A DNA stretch of 64,000 nt from Tamlana sp038148895 (GTDB taxonomy: Bacteria > Bacteroidota > Bacteroidia > Flavobacteriales > Flavobacteriaceae): the NCBI GenBank assembly GCA_038148895.1, contig JBBVGQ010000004.1; one strand, 5' to 3'. The notes under the pieces are model-generated. The model saw only the letters and a program-made list of their open reading frames with translations. It searched no databases and had not been told where the DNA came from. Positions 1 to 8,774 of the stretch are shown here, piece by piece. The position numbers were made by a program, and so were the translations under genes. Each line of letters begins with the position of its first letter. Positions within the stretch are counted from its first letter, which is position 1.

Positions 1-1
1 T

Positions 2-580
2 ACGGTTAACGCTGCCATTAACGACAAGCGCATAAAAGCTGTAGGAACTGTAAGTGCCGTTAATATCGGTCACATGTTTAGCAAAGGTTGGTTAGGTGAC
101 CAAGATATGAAGAATTCCATTAAATGGCTGGAATATGGAGCTTCTGCTCGCTCACAAGAAGCCAACGGAAGCGAGATAGTGCAAATGCCTATGGCACCGA
201 TGAAAAAAGAGGACACGCCATACACCGATTTAAAAGAAGCTTGGGAGTATTACCACACCGATAGAGCGCAATGCCCAACTTCTCCAGGTTATGGCACTGC
301 CAGGAGCTTAACGCAATTAGTAACCTATGACGCCTTTAATATGGCTGAAGTATTTTTAACACAACCCTTGTTTGTGGTTGCAGGTAGCGTTGCGGAATCT
401 AAATGGATGAGTGATGATTTAATGAAACGAGCAGGGACAGACAATAAGCAAATGCACATTGTTGAAGGAGCAAACCATATGAAATTGTATGATATTCCAA
501 AATATCTTGACGAAGCTGTGGCACAATTGGTGCCCTTCTTTAAAGAGTATATAGGCGTTGCAGAACTTGTTGATGCTTAA
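2..580 (+). CDS. alpha/beta hydrolase, 3' part (5' end outside window)
   Basis: The frame is open to the first base of the window (reading TVNAAINDKRIKAVG), so this is the C-terminal ~192 residues of a longer protein, not a gene starting at the internal ATG at 74. The segment PLFVVAGSVAESKWMSDDL followed by HIVEGANHMKLYD resembles the acid/His end of YcjY/dienelactone-hydrolase-like serine hydrolases; the His in EGANHM is the probable catalytic His. The nucleophile elbow lies upstream and is not visible, so substrate and exact subfamily cannot be given. A strong terminator follows 18 nt after the stop. Confidence 0.75.
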   Translation, partial: TVNAAINDKRIKAVGTVSAVNIGHMFSKGWLGDQDMKNSIKWLEYGASARSQEANGSEIVQMPMAPMKKEDTPYTDLKEAWEYYHTDRAQCPTSPGYGTARSLTQLVTYDAFNMAEVFLTQPLFVVAGSVAESKWMSDDLMKRAGTDNKQMHIVEGANHMKLYDIPKYLDEAVAQLVPFFKEYIGVAELVDA

Positions 581-597
581 TCAAGTTTTAATTTTAT

Positions 598-626
598 AAG
601 CCGAAGTTATACTTCGGCTTTTTTCT
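598..626 (+). terminator. intrinsic terminator of the hydrolase gene
   Basis: Perfect stem AAGCCGAAGT / ACTTCGGCTT with a TAT loop, directly followed by a run of T. Its place 18 nt after the hydrolase stop fits Rho-independent termination. Confidence 0.85.
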
Positions 627-677
627 TAAATAACCTCAATAAAAATTGAACTAACCTCGACGAGTAACTGCAATCAA

Positions 678-705
678 GGTGGATTCAATTATTACCGAAT
701 CCACC
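678..705. repeat. 9-bp perfect inverted repeat between convergent genes
   Basis: GGTGGATTC at 678-686 pairs with GAATCCACC at 697-705 around a 10-nt loop. It lies about 80 bp past the end of the minus-strand efflux operon. There is no T-run on either side, so it is a weak intrinsic-terminator candidate; it could be a 3' end processing or stabilising hairpin. Confidence 0.6.
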
Positions 706-786
706 AAAATTGCTATCAATAATGTTTAACCAAAAATAACTAACCAAAAACCAAATCTTGTGGTTAAACAAAATCCCAAAACACAA

Positions 787-975
787 TCAATCCCTCACCT
801 TAAAAACCTTCTCCAAAATGGTATCCATAAGGCACCATTTTGTTAATGAGGACTGCAATAAATTGGCCCCCACAAAAGCGGTAAACCAAAGCCAATTGAT
901 GTTGACGTAAATAGCCAACAAAAGACTTACTAAAATAAATGTTCCTGCTATACCGCGTACTATTCTATTTTTCAT
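787..975 (-). CDS. DUF2892 (YgaP-like) inner-membrane protein
   Basis: This 62-residue protein has two hydrophobic stretches (about residues 8-25 and 27-45) and the family signature IAGTFILVSLLLA ... WLWFTAFVGANLLQSSLTKWC...ILEKV. It matches the DUF2892 domain, which occurs alone or as the membrane anchor of YgaP-type rhodaneses. It is the last gene of the minus-strand efflux operon, 12 nt after the PII-like gene. The Cys in LTKWCLMD is typical of the family. No biochemical role is established; the context suggests a link to metal or sulfur stress or to the efflux pump, which is inference. Confidence 0.8.
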   Translation of the reverse strand: MKNRIVRGIAGTFILVSLLLAIYVNINWLWFTAFVGANLLQSSLTKWCLMDTILEKVFKVRD

Positions 976-987
976 TTTTATTATCCG

Positions 988-1290
988 TTAAATTGATTTT
1001 GATATTTCTAATGTTGCCAAATGTATTTTAGATAAGCTTTCTTGCTTGGCATTAAATTTTTCAACACGTTTATAAATGTCTTCAACGCATTCACATGCTA
1101 TAAATACGGTAAACAACAATGAATTAAATTCGTTGTGACTGGACACAAACCAATTATCAATGGTGCCATCGCTATCATTTTTATGGCCTTTCACCTCTTG
1201 ATATGAAAAAGACTTTACGCCCGAATGGCTTAGAATTTTCTTTACGTCTTTTTCAAATTCTTCTATTGCAGTTATAAGTATGAGTTTCAT
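988..1290 (-). CDS. PII-like (DUF3240-type) protein in efflux operon
   Basis: A 100-residue protein with the beta-alpha-beta-beta-alpha-beta pattern of PII-like proteins: MKLILITAIEEFEKDVKKIL opens with the first strand and helix, SYQEVKGHK gives the second strand and T-loop start, LLFTVFIACECVEDIYKRVE the third strand and second helix, and IHLATLEISKSI the last strand. Small PII-like/DUF3240 proteins are known next to metal-efflux RND pumps. Here it lies 33 nt after the RND permease stop and is probably co-transcribed. A regulatory or metal/ligand-sensing role in the cytoplasm is inferred from fold and context only. Confidence 0.6.
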   Translation of the reverse strand: MKLILITAIEEFEKDVKKILSHSGVKSFSYQEVKGHKNDSDGTIDNWFVSSHNEFNSLLFTVFIACECVEDIYKRVEKFNAKQESLSKIHLATLEISKSI

Positions 1291-1323
1291 TTTTTAAATT
1301 TTTAAAGTTATCATTGATGGGAA

Positions 1324-4300
1324 TTATTCAATGCCTTCGTCATCAGATTCAATAGTGTTGTTTTCCCAGTTTTTCTTTTCCGTTATGTAATAAATCAGTG
1401 GAATAACCAAAAGTGTAAGCAATGTTGACACAATAGCACCAAACACTAATGAAATTGCCAATCCTTGGAAAATCGGGTCAAATAAGATGATTACGGCGCC
1501 GATAACCACAGCTCCCGTAGTTAACAAAATTGGTGTTGTTCTTACGGCTCCCGCTTCTATTATGGCTTGTTTCATAGGCACACCTTCGTTCAAACGAATT
1601 TCAATAAAGTCAATCAACAATACTGAATTCCTAACCATAACGCCAGCCAAAGCAATCATACCAATAAATGAGGTGGCTGTAAAGAATGCCCCCAACAACC
1701 AGTGGCCAAATACAATACCTATTAACGACAACGGAATGGCAACCATCATTACTATTGGTGTTCTAAAATTTTGGAACCACCCAACAATCAGCATATAAAT
1801 AATGATGATAACCACCATAAATGCGGCACCCAAGTCCCTAAAAACTTCAAGGGTAATTTGCCATTCACCATCCCATTTTACGGTGTAATCATCTTCATTA
1901 TCAGGTTGGTTCATGTACAATTCATTAATGTTATAGCCTTTTGGAAGTTTAATTTGTTTCAACTTTTCTTCCATACCCAAAATAGCATATGCCGGACTTT
2001 CCAATCCACCTGCCATATCGGCCAACACATAAACCACTTGCTTTTGGTCTTTTCTGAAAATGGTTTTCTGCAACGTGTCATGTTTAATTTTTACCAAATC
2101 GCTTACAGGAACCATCCCTCTTTGGCCTTTAATTTTAAGATTAGTAACCTCTTGTAACGATGTTTTATCAGCATCATCCAATTTCATGACAATACTAACG
2201 GCATCATTGGATTTTTCATCATACAGATTACCAATGGAATGCTCACCCATTAAGTACGTGAGGTTTCCAACAATTTGTTGCGGAACCACACCATTTAACA
2301 TGGCTTTTTCTTTATCAGCCTCAATTTTGTACTCCGTTTGTGGTGCTTCAACCATCCAATCGATATCCACCACGTCATCGGTTTTTTGAAGAATTTGCTC
2401 AACTTGTTTCGCCACTTTTATTTGTCCGTCGTAATCAGGTCCATAAACCTCAGCTACTATAGTTGATAGCACTGGAGGTCCTGGCGGCACCTCAACAATT
2501 TTTACATTGGCATTGTACTTTTGGGCAATTTTCTGGATTTCAGGTCTAATACGTTTTGCTACATCATGACTTTGTGCATCCCTTTCGGCTTTGTGCAATA
2601 AATTTACTTGAATATCAGCTGTATTGCTCGCTCCTCGTAAATCGTAATGACGTACCAAACCGTTGAATGTAATTGGTGCCGAAGACCCAACATAACTTTG
2701 GTAATTAACTACCTCCGGAACCGATTTTAAATATTGGGCAATATCTTTTGCAACGGCTCCTGTACGCTCTAAAGTTGTGCCTTCCGGCATATCAATAACA
2801 ATTTGAACTTCATTCTTGTTATCAAAAGGAAGCATTTTTACAGCCACCCATTTGGTAAAGAATGCCAACACAGAAACCAGCAATAAAACCACAGTTATTC
2901 CCATCATAGACCATCTTTTGGATTTACTTTCCAACAATGGTTCTTCAACCTTTTTGTAGATTTTATAAATTTTACTAGTCTCTAAACCTTGTTCCTCTTT
3001 ATGCTCTTCTTTATCTTTCACTTTAAGCAAATGAAACCCTAAGTATGGCGTTACCGTTAAAGCTACAAATAACGATAGCATCATGGCAATAGATGCTCCA
3101 ATAGGCATCGGGCTCATATATGGTCCCATCATTCCAGATACAAACGCCATAGGTAAGATTGCCGCAATTACTGTAAACGTTGCCAAAATGGTTGGGTTAC
3201 CCACCTCATTGATGGCGAAAATAGCCGCTTGCTTGAATGGCAACTTCCTCATATGGAAATGCCTATGCATGTTTTCGGCAATAATGATACTATCATCTAC
3301 CACAATACCAACAACAAATACTAAAGCGAACAGTGTAATCCTGTTAAGCGTGTAACCTAACATATAATAACTAAACAGTGTAAGCGCAAAGGTTAATGGC
3401 ACCGAAAAGAACACCACTAATCCACCTCTCCAACCCATAGCCAACATAACCAAAACCGTAACCGCTAAAATGGCAACCCCCAAGTGCATTAACAATTCTG
3501 ATACTTTATGTGATGCAGTTTCACCATAGTTTCTGGTGATTTCTACATGAACATCATCAGGAATCAAGGTTTTCTTTAAGTCTTCAACTTGATCCAGGAT
3601 TTTCTCAGAAATCTTCATTGCATCTGCACCTTTTACTTTTGATATGGAAATGGTGACTGCAGGGTATTCCGATTGGTGAATAACACCCTCATCTGTTGTG
3701 CTTCCATAGCCAAAACTAACGTAGTTAGCTGGCGACTCAGGACCATCTTTTATTTCCGCAACTTGTTTTAGGTAAACAGGCATATTTTGTGACGTGCCAA
3801 TGACTAAGTTTTTAACATCATCTGCACTACTTAAAAATTTACCGGTTGTTAAAAGATATTCGGTATCGTTAGCATTGAAATGACCAGATTGTGAACTGCC
3901 ATTGTTGGCTTGAACCATTTGCATAATGCTCAACGGATCTACATTCAACTCTGCCATTTTGCCCTTATCCAAAATAACCTTCAACTGACGGTTTCTTCCA
4001 CCAATTACCGTGGTTATAGAAACATCCTTTATTTTTTTAATATCCGTAGAAAGTTCCTCACCTATTTGACGCAACTCGTAATCATCGTACGTTTCACTCC
4101 AAAGTGTTACGCCCAGCATGGGTACATCGTCAATAGATCGTGTTTTAACCATGGGTTCATAGATGCCATTAATAAACATATCTCTATGTTTCATTAACTC
4201 ATCATAAAGCTTTACATAGGAGCGTTCAGTATCTTCACCCACATAAAACTGAACAATAATCATGGCTTGACCGTTCATGGCCATAGCATGGATATGCTCA

Positions 4301-4545
4301 ACACCTTTAATATTGGAAATGATTTTTTCCAAAGGTTTTACAACCCTGTTTTCGACTTCTTTTGGCCCAGCTCCTGGGTAGCCAACCATAACGTCGGCCA
4401 TTGGAACAATGATTTGAGGCTCTTCCTCTCTTGGTATTAATGTAGAACTGTAAACGCCAATAATCATTAATGCTATCATCAACAAAATGGTCAACTTTGA
4501 ATTGATGAAGAAATTGGCTATGCGTCCTGCGAATCCTTTTTCCAT
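1324..4545 (-). CDS. efflux RND transporter permease subunit
   Basis: Inner-membrane pump of a tripartite RND efflux system: a drug/proton antiporter working with the adaptor and TolC-like protein encoded just upstream. It shows the internal two-fold repeat of RND proteins, an N-terminal TM helix (SKLTILLMIALMIIGVYSS), a large periplasmic loop, and the TM4 proton-relay signature GIVVDDSIIIAEN with Asp417/Asp418. About 1073 residues is normal for the AcrB/HAE1 superfamily. I chose ATG at 4545 (MEKGFAGRIANFF); the longer frame starts at TTG 4572. It lacks features that would assign it to the heavy-metal CusA/CzcA branch with certainty, so the substrate is unknown. Confidence 0.93.
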   Translation of the reverse strand: MEKGFAGRIANFFINSKLTILLMIALMIIGVYSSTLIPREEEPQIIVPMADVMVGYPGAGPKEVENRVVKPLEKIISNIKGVEHIHAMAMNGQAMIIVQFYVGEDTERSYVKLYDELMKHRDMFINGIYEPMVKTRSIDDVPMLGVTLWSETYDDYELRQIGEELSTDIKKIKDVSITTVIGGRNRQLKVILDKGKMAELNVDPLSIMQMVQANNGSSQSGHFNANDTEYLLTTGKFLSSADDVKNLVIGTSQNMPVYLKQVAEIKDGPESPANYVSFGYGSTTDEGVIHQSEYPAVTISISKVKGADAMKISEKILDQVEDLKKTLIPDDVHVEITRNYGETASHKVSELLMHLGVAILAVTVLVMLAMGWRGGLVVFFSVPLTFALTLFSYYMLGYTLNRITLFALVFVVGIVVDDSIIIAENMHRHFHMRKLPFKQAAIFAINEVGNPTILATFTVIAAILPMAFVSGMMGPYMSPMPIGASIAMMLSLFVALTVTPYLGFHLLKVKDKEEHKEEQGLETSKIYKIYKKVEEPLLESKSKRWSMMGITVVLLLVSVLAFFTKWVAVKMLPFDNKNEVQIVIDMPEGTTLERTGAVAKDIAQYLKSVPEVVNYQSYVGSSAPITFNGLVRHYDLRGASNTADIQVNLLHKAERDAQSHDVAKRIRPEIQKIAQKYNANVKIVEVPPGPPVLSTIVAEVYGPDYDGQIKVAKQVEQILQKTDDVVDIDWMVEAPQTEYKIEADKEKAMLNGVVPQQIVGNLTYLMGEHSIGNLYDEKSNDAVSIVMKLDDADKTSLQEVTNLKIKGQRGMVPVSDLVKIKHDTLQKTIFRKDQKQVVYVLADMAGGLESPAYAILGMEEKLKQIKLPKGYNINELYMNQPDNEDDYTVKWDGEWQITLEVFRDLGAAFMVVIIIIYMLIVGWFQNFRTPIVMMVAIPLSLIGIVFGHWLLGAFFTATSFIGMIALAGVMVRNSVLLIDFIEIRLNEGVPMKQAIIEAGAVRTTPILLTTGAVVIGAVIILFDPIFQGLAISLVFGAIVSTLLTLLVIPLIYYITEKKNWENNTIESDDEGIE

Positions 4546-4643
4546 AATATGTGTTCCCTTCTTATTTCCCAAAAGGGGAAATTTTATTGGGCTATTTTTT
4601 AATTTATACTAAATTCAATAATCTTAATAATAGTTGATATAGC

Positions 4644-5720
4644 TTACTGCACGCTCACCTTAGCGCCATTGAACAACCTTCCTTCAGCCGAAATAATGTA
4701 ACCTTCATCTGCACTTAAACCAGATAACACCTCAACTTGATTTCCAAAAGTTCTTCCTAAACGTACCCAACGTAAAATAGCCGTATTACTTTGGCTAACC
4801 GTATAAATTCCGGTTAGTTGGCCGTTAGTTACAATAGCATCTAGCGGCACTAAAACAATTTGAGCTTTAGTTTGTTTTTCAACTGGAAACTGCACCGTTG
4901 CAAACATTCCCGAAAGAATGTTCGCGTCGGTTTTGTCCAAATCTATTTTAACCAAATATTGCCCACCTGTATGTTTTGCCGAAGCACTGACCTCGGTTAC
5001 TTTTCCTTTAAGTGTTCCATCAATAGATTTTACTAAAACATCTACTACAGTGCCTTTCTTAATTTTGGAAATTTCCGTTTCAGGCACCATGGTAATAACT
5101 TCAAAAGTTCCTGGAGATTCCACAGAAATTAAAGGCTGACCGGGGTTTGCCATATCACCTTCTTTCACTGTCTTTAAGGTAACCACACCATCAAATGGCG
5201 CTCTAAGGTTAGAATAGGCGAACTGTGCGTTTACTTCATTCTCCATTTCTTTGGCTGCACTTAAACGGGCTTTTGCCATTTCAAAATGCGCTGTCATATC
5301 GTCCATTTCCTTTTGTGAAGCACTGTTATTGGCAAATAGACTTTTAAAACGGTTATAATCCTTTTCAGCATTATTAAAAGCGGCGGTTGCCTCAGTAATA
5401 CTTGCATTAACCTGTGCTTTTTTAGCCTGTAAATCTGTATTGTTAATGGTGATAAGCAATTGTCCTTTGTTTACTTTATCACCAACATTAACATGTACTT
5501 TATTTACAAAACCCATCATTCTGGTGCTTAAATCAGCACTATTTGTGGCTTGCACTTTTCCGCTTGCACTTAAAAATGCGTTACTTTCGTTGGCCTTAAC
5601 TTGGGCAACTGTTACCTGTATTGCCGGAGCATTATCTGCAACAACTTTTTTATCTTCCTTTCCGCAGCTTGCTATCATTACGGTTAGTGTTAGTGCTGCT
5701 ACTGTATTTATTATTTTCAT
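4644..5720 (-). CDS. RND efflux periplasmic adaptor (MFP) lipoprotein
   Basis: Membrane-fusion protein bridging the RND pump and TolC. The N-terminus MKIINTVAALTLTVMIASC is a lipoprotein signal with the lipobox Cys19. A barrel-sandwich (lipoyl-like) half-motif follows (VHVNVGDKVNKGQLLITI), then an alpha-hairpin of about residues 95-160, then the second half-motif (YSNLRAPFDGVVTLKTVKEGDMANPGQ) and beta-barrel and membrane-proximal domains. At 358 residues it has normal length for AcrA/MexA-type adaptors. It lies 68 nt after tolC and 98 nt before the pump gene on the same strand, so one operon is likely. Confidence 0.93.
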   Translation of the reverse strand: MKIINTVAALTLTVMIASCGKEDKKVVADNAPAIQVTVAQVKANESNAFLSASGKVQATNSADLSTRMMGFVNKVHVNVGDKVNKGQLLITINNTDLQAKKAQVNASITEATAAFNNAEKDYNRFKSLFANNSASQKEMDDMTAHFEMAKARLSAAKEMENEVNAQFAYSNLRAPFDGVVTLKTVKEGDMANPGQPLISVESPGTFEVITMVPETEISKIKKGTVVDVLVKSIDGTLKGKVTEVSASAKHTGGQYLVKIDLDKTDANILSGMFATVQFPVEKQTKAQIVLVPLDAIVTNGQLTGIYTVSQSNTAILRWVRLGRTFGNQVEVLSGLSADEGYIISAEGRLFNGAKVSVQ

Positions 5721-5788
5721 TTTAAATCTGTTTATAATTTAGGTGTCAATTGTGCTCAACCTTAAAATCAAGCACAGTTTCTAGTTTG

Positions 5789-7096
5789 TTATTTGGTTAA
5801 AAATTGTAAATAGGCCAACGCATAGTTGTATTCAAATATGGTTTGGTAGTATTCCAATTGTTTTTGGGCATATTGTGTTTCTGCCATTAATAAATCAGAT
5901 GTTTTTTCCAACCCCTCTCTAAATCGGTTCGTTCTAATTCGCAATGATTCTTCAGATTGTGCCAAGGCCAAAGTGTTTAAGTTTAACTTGTTTTCAGCAT
6001 CGGTAAACGTACGTTTGGCTTTGTTGAATTCTAAATTGCTTTTTGAAACATATTGCTCATATTCCAATTTAGATTTTTCAAATTCCGCTCTACTCTTTTG
6101 GGCTTTTCCAAAACGTTTTGAACCTTGGAAAATATCCCAAGACAACTGCGCCCCGAACATGTAGCCATTGCTATTGCCCTGGAAAATTTCATCGTCATAT
6201 AAGAAGTAATTTCCAAAGGCATTCAATCGAGGCAAAAACGCCATTTTATCAGATTGGCTCATGGCTTTATAGGCATCGGTTGCCATAGCCATAGCTTTAA
6301 TATCCGAGCGATTCTCTGAAATCATGGCCATTTCAATAGTTGGAGACGATACACTCAAACTATCGGTTGGTTTGTAAACGGCATCGGTTTCATCATTCAT
6401 TAAAAAAGACAGATAATTAGAGGCATTCAGCACATTACTTTTGGCCATTTGCAACTGGTTTTGTACTTCGGTTACTCGAACCTCCACGTTTAATACATCG
6501 GCGCGTTGCAAATAACCTTGATTAAAACTGTTGTCTGCCAGTTTTTTATTGGCGTTGGCAGCTTCCAAAGCTTTCTCTAAAACGGCAACACCTTTGTAGG
6601 CCAATTGCAATTGCATATAAGCTTTATCTACTTCAAATTCCAGATACTCAGATGTACGTTGCGTTTGTAACGACATGGCATCCATTTTTGATTTTGCCGC
6701 CTTGCGCTGATAAAAACCATCAAAATTGAGCAATGGTTGCTGAATTTCCAGCTTGGTTTCAAAATTCTCAATCTGGGATGGGTCGTTTAACAATGCTGGA
6801 TTGAAATCGTTTGCTGTTAAAATTTCCTGGTTCACTTTTGAGCCAAATGCCATTAATGGATTTGTAGTGGCCATTCCGGTATGGCTGGCTGTAATATTTG
6901 GCAAGAAAACCGCATTGGTTTGACGGTAATCTGCTCTGGCCTGTTTGAATTCTTCCGCAGAAATCTTTAAGGACACGTTATGTTCTGATACTTTAATTAA
7001 AGCCTCAGTTTTGGTTATGGCAACTACATTTTGTGCCTCAAGACCAAATGACCAAAACAAAAACGATAAAGTAATTAAGTAATATATATTTCGCAT
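5789..7096 (-). CDS. TolC family outer-membrane efflux protein
   Basis: Outer-membrane exit duct of the tripartite pump. The signal peptide ends near FGLEAQ (residues 1-22). The rest is largely long amphipathic coiled-coil helices with heptad-rich segments (for example AALEAANANKKLADNSFNQGY-like stretches near residue 180) and a second OEP repeat ending in LAETQYAQKQLEYYQ-type sequence (here LMAETQYAQKQLEYYQTIFEYN). 435 residues is normal for the OEP family. It is the first gene of the efflux operon, with a -7 box at 7119-7126 and an inverted repeat at 7149-7162 upstream. Confidence 0.92.
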   Translation of the reverse strand: MRNIYYLITLSFLFWSFGLEAQNVVAITKTEALIKVSEHNVSLKISAEEFKQARADYRQTNAVFLPNITASHTGMATTNPLMAFGSKVNQEILTANDFNPALLNDPSQIENFETKLEIQQPLLNFDGFYQRKAAKSKMDAMSLQTQRTSEYLEFEVDKAYMQLQLAYKGVAVLEKALEAANANKKLADNSFNQGYLQRADVLNVEVRVTEVQNQLQMAKSNVLNASNYLSFLMNDETDAVYKPTDSLSVSSPTIEMAMISENRSDIKAMAMATDAYKAMSQSDKMAFLPRLNAFGNYFLYDDEIFQGNSNGYMFGAQLSWDIFQGSKRFGKAQKSRAEFEKSKLEYEQYVSKSNLEFNKAKRTFTDAENKLNLNTLALAQSEESLRIRTNRFREGLEKTSDLLMAETQYAQKQLEYYQTIFEYNYALAYLQFLTK

Positions 7097-7118
7097 GTAT
7101 TGTTTTATTTATTTGGCG

Positions 7119-7126
7119 CAAAATTA
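7119..7126 (-). promoter_or_regulatory. -7 element of efflux operon promoter
   Basis: On the minus strand this reads TAATTTTG, a perfect match to the Bacteroidota -7 consensus TAnnTTTG, 22 nt before the tolC ATG. No good -33 TTG is visible 18-20 nt upstream, which would suit a promoter that needs an activator. Confidence 0.4.
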
Positions 7127-7148
7127 TATCAGTAAATCGGGTGAGTGC

Positions 7149-7162
7149 GTAACAAAGGTTAC
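7149..7162. promoter_or_regulatory. possible operator (14-bp inverted repeat) upstream of efflux operon
   Basis: GTAAC-AAAG-GTTAC is a 5+4+5 inverted repeat 22 bp upstream of the -7 box, i.e. at the expected -33 region of the efflux promoter. Efflux operons are commonly controlled by TetR/MarR-type regulators at such sites, but no regulator gene lies in the window, so the function is inferred. Confidence 0.3.
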
Positions 7163-7288
7163 CAAGGTGAATTTTTTCTAGAATTTTAGATTCCAAAAAA
7201 TCATAAATCACTGAAAAAGAGCGATGTTCAAATTATTTTAAAGAAAATTAAACATCTTCAAAAAAATATTTTCAATTCAAAAAAACAC

Positions 7289-7296
7289 TAATTTTG
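7289..7296 (+). promoter_or_regulatory. -7 element of ATP-grasp operon promoter
   Basis: TAATTTTG matches TAnnTTTG exactly. It would start transcription near 7302-7304, about 25 nt before the ATG at 7328. This favours that ATG over the in-frame TTG at 7310. Confidence 0.4.
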
Positions 7297-7327
7297 TTTA
7301 AAATTTATATTGCTGAATGCTACGTTA

Positions 7328-8773
7328 ATGCAAAAATATATTGTTGTCAATCAACCTGAAAAGTGGAATTTTTCGATTGAGCATATTACCGTTATTTCTT
7401 CTCAGGATTACTTAACGAACCCCAAATTTTCATTGCTGAAAAAAGCTCGGATTTTCAATCTATGTAAAGACTACAACTACCAATCCAAAGGCTATTACGT
7501 ATCGCTTTTGGCCGAGGCACGTGGGCATTTGCCTATTCCAACAGTAAAAAACATTGTTGATCTAAAAAACTTAAAACTGGTGAGAATTGTTTCGGATGAA
7601 TTTGACGACATCATTCAGCAAAGTTTAAAAAACATAAAATCCCGCGAGTTTACTTTGAGCATTTACTTCGGACAAAATGTGGCCCAAAAGTATAAAGAGC
7701 TTAGCAACTTGTTTTATAGACATTTCCAAGTGCCATTTTTTAGGGTGAAATTTAATTACACCACGAAATGGAACATACAAAGCGTTAAGGTAATTTCAGA
7801 AAGCGAAATTCCAAACGAACATTTGGAAAGTGTGCATCTATTTGCCAATCAGTACTTTTCCAAAAAAAGGTACGATAAGCCAAAATTAATAACCAGCGAT
7901 TTTGATTTGGCTATTTTGGTAAACCCAAACGATCCTGCTCCGCCAAGCAACCCAAAGGCTTTAAAAAAGTTTATTGAGGTTGCCGAAAAGATGAATATTT
8001 ACGCCGAAATTATTGAACCCAAAGATTTAACTCGCTTATCGTCATTTGATGCACTGTTTATTAGGCAAAGCACCGAAGTAAACAACGAAGCCTACGCCTT
8101 TGCCCGTAAAGCACAGCAAGAAGGTATTGCGGTGGTTGATTATGCCGATGCCATACTAAAATGCTGTAATAAGGTTTATATGGCCGAAGCCTTGGAAAAT
8201 GCCAATATAGACACCCCAAAGACCATCATTGTGCATAAAGACAACCTTAGCGAGGTTTTGAAACATACAGGTCTACCATGCGTGCTTAAAGCTCCGGATT
8301 CTACCTTTTCATTTGGTGTAAAAAAGGCCAAAACTGCCGAAGAATTCAGCTCACTAGCAAGCAGTATGCTCAAAGAATCTGATTTAATTATTGCCCAAGA
8401 GTTTTGCCCTTCTGATTACGATTGGCGTATTGGCATTATAGATGGTAAACCCTTTTATGCCTGTAAATATTACATGGCCAAAGGTCATTGGCAAATATAT
8501 AATTGGAAAGCCAAAAATAAACACGATCAGGATGGTGACGCCGACTGTTTACCTATTGAAGAAGTACCAAAAAAGGTGATAAAAATGGCTGTTAAATCAG
8601 CCAAACTAATGGGCAAAGGGCTCTTTGGCATTGATATAAAAGTTGTGGACGGAAAACCGATGGTAATTGAAATAAACGATAATCCCAATATCGATTTTGG
8701 TGTTGAAGATGCTTTTTATGGCGATTTGGTTTATTCTGAAATATTGATGGCGTTAAAATCTAGACTGGACTAA
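7328..8773 (+). CDS. RimK-like ATP-grasp ligase with N-terminal RLAN domain
   Basis: About 481 residues. The N-terminal part (roughly 1-150, starting MQKYIVVNQPEKWNF) resembles the RLAN domain found before RimK-like ATP-grasp modules. The C-terminal part (about 220-475) is ATP-grasp: LKAPDSTFSFGVKKA, IAQEFCPSDYDWRIGIIDG, and the metal-binding end GLFGIDIKVVDGKPMVIEINDNPNIDFGVED. ATP-grasp ligases of this group join a carboxylate to an amine through an acyl-phosphate. Start chosen at ATG 7328, supported by the -7 box. It is separated by 1 nt from a second ligase gene and is the first gene of a three-gene cassette; the substrate is unknown. Confidence 0.88.
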   Translation: MQKYIVVNQPEKWNFSIEHITVISSQDYLTNPKFSLLKKARIFNLCKDYNYQSKGYYVSLLAEARGHLPIPTVKNIVDLKNLKLVRIVSDEFDDIIQQSLKNIKSREFTLSIYFGQNVAQKYKELSNLFYRHFQVPFFRVKFNYTTKWNIQSVKVISESEIPNEHLESVHLFANQYFSKKRYDKPKLITSDFDLAILVNPNDPAPPSNPKALKKFIEVAEKMNIYAEIIEPKDLTRLSSFDALFIRQSTEVNNEAYAFARKAQQEGIAVVDYADAILKCCNKVYMAEALENANIDTPKTIIVHKDNLSEVLKHTGLPCVLKAPDSTFSFGVKKAKTAEEFSSLASSMLKESDLIIAQEFCPSDYDWRIGIIDGKPFYACKYYMAKGHWQIYNWKAKNKHDQDGDADCLPIEEVPKKVIKMAVKSAKLMGKGLFGIDIKVVDGKPMVIEINDNPNIDFGVEDAFYGDLVYSEILMALKSRLD

Positions 8774-8774
8774 C

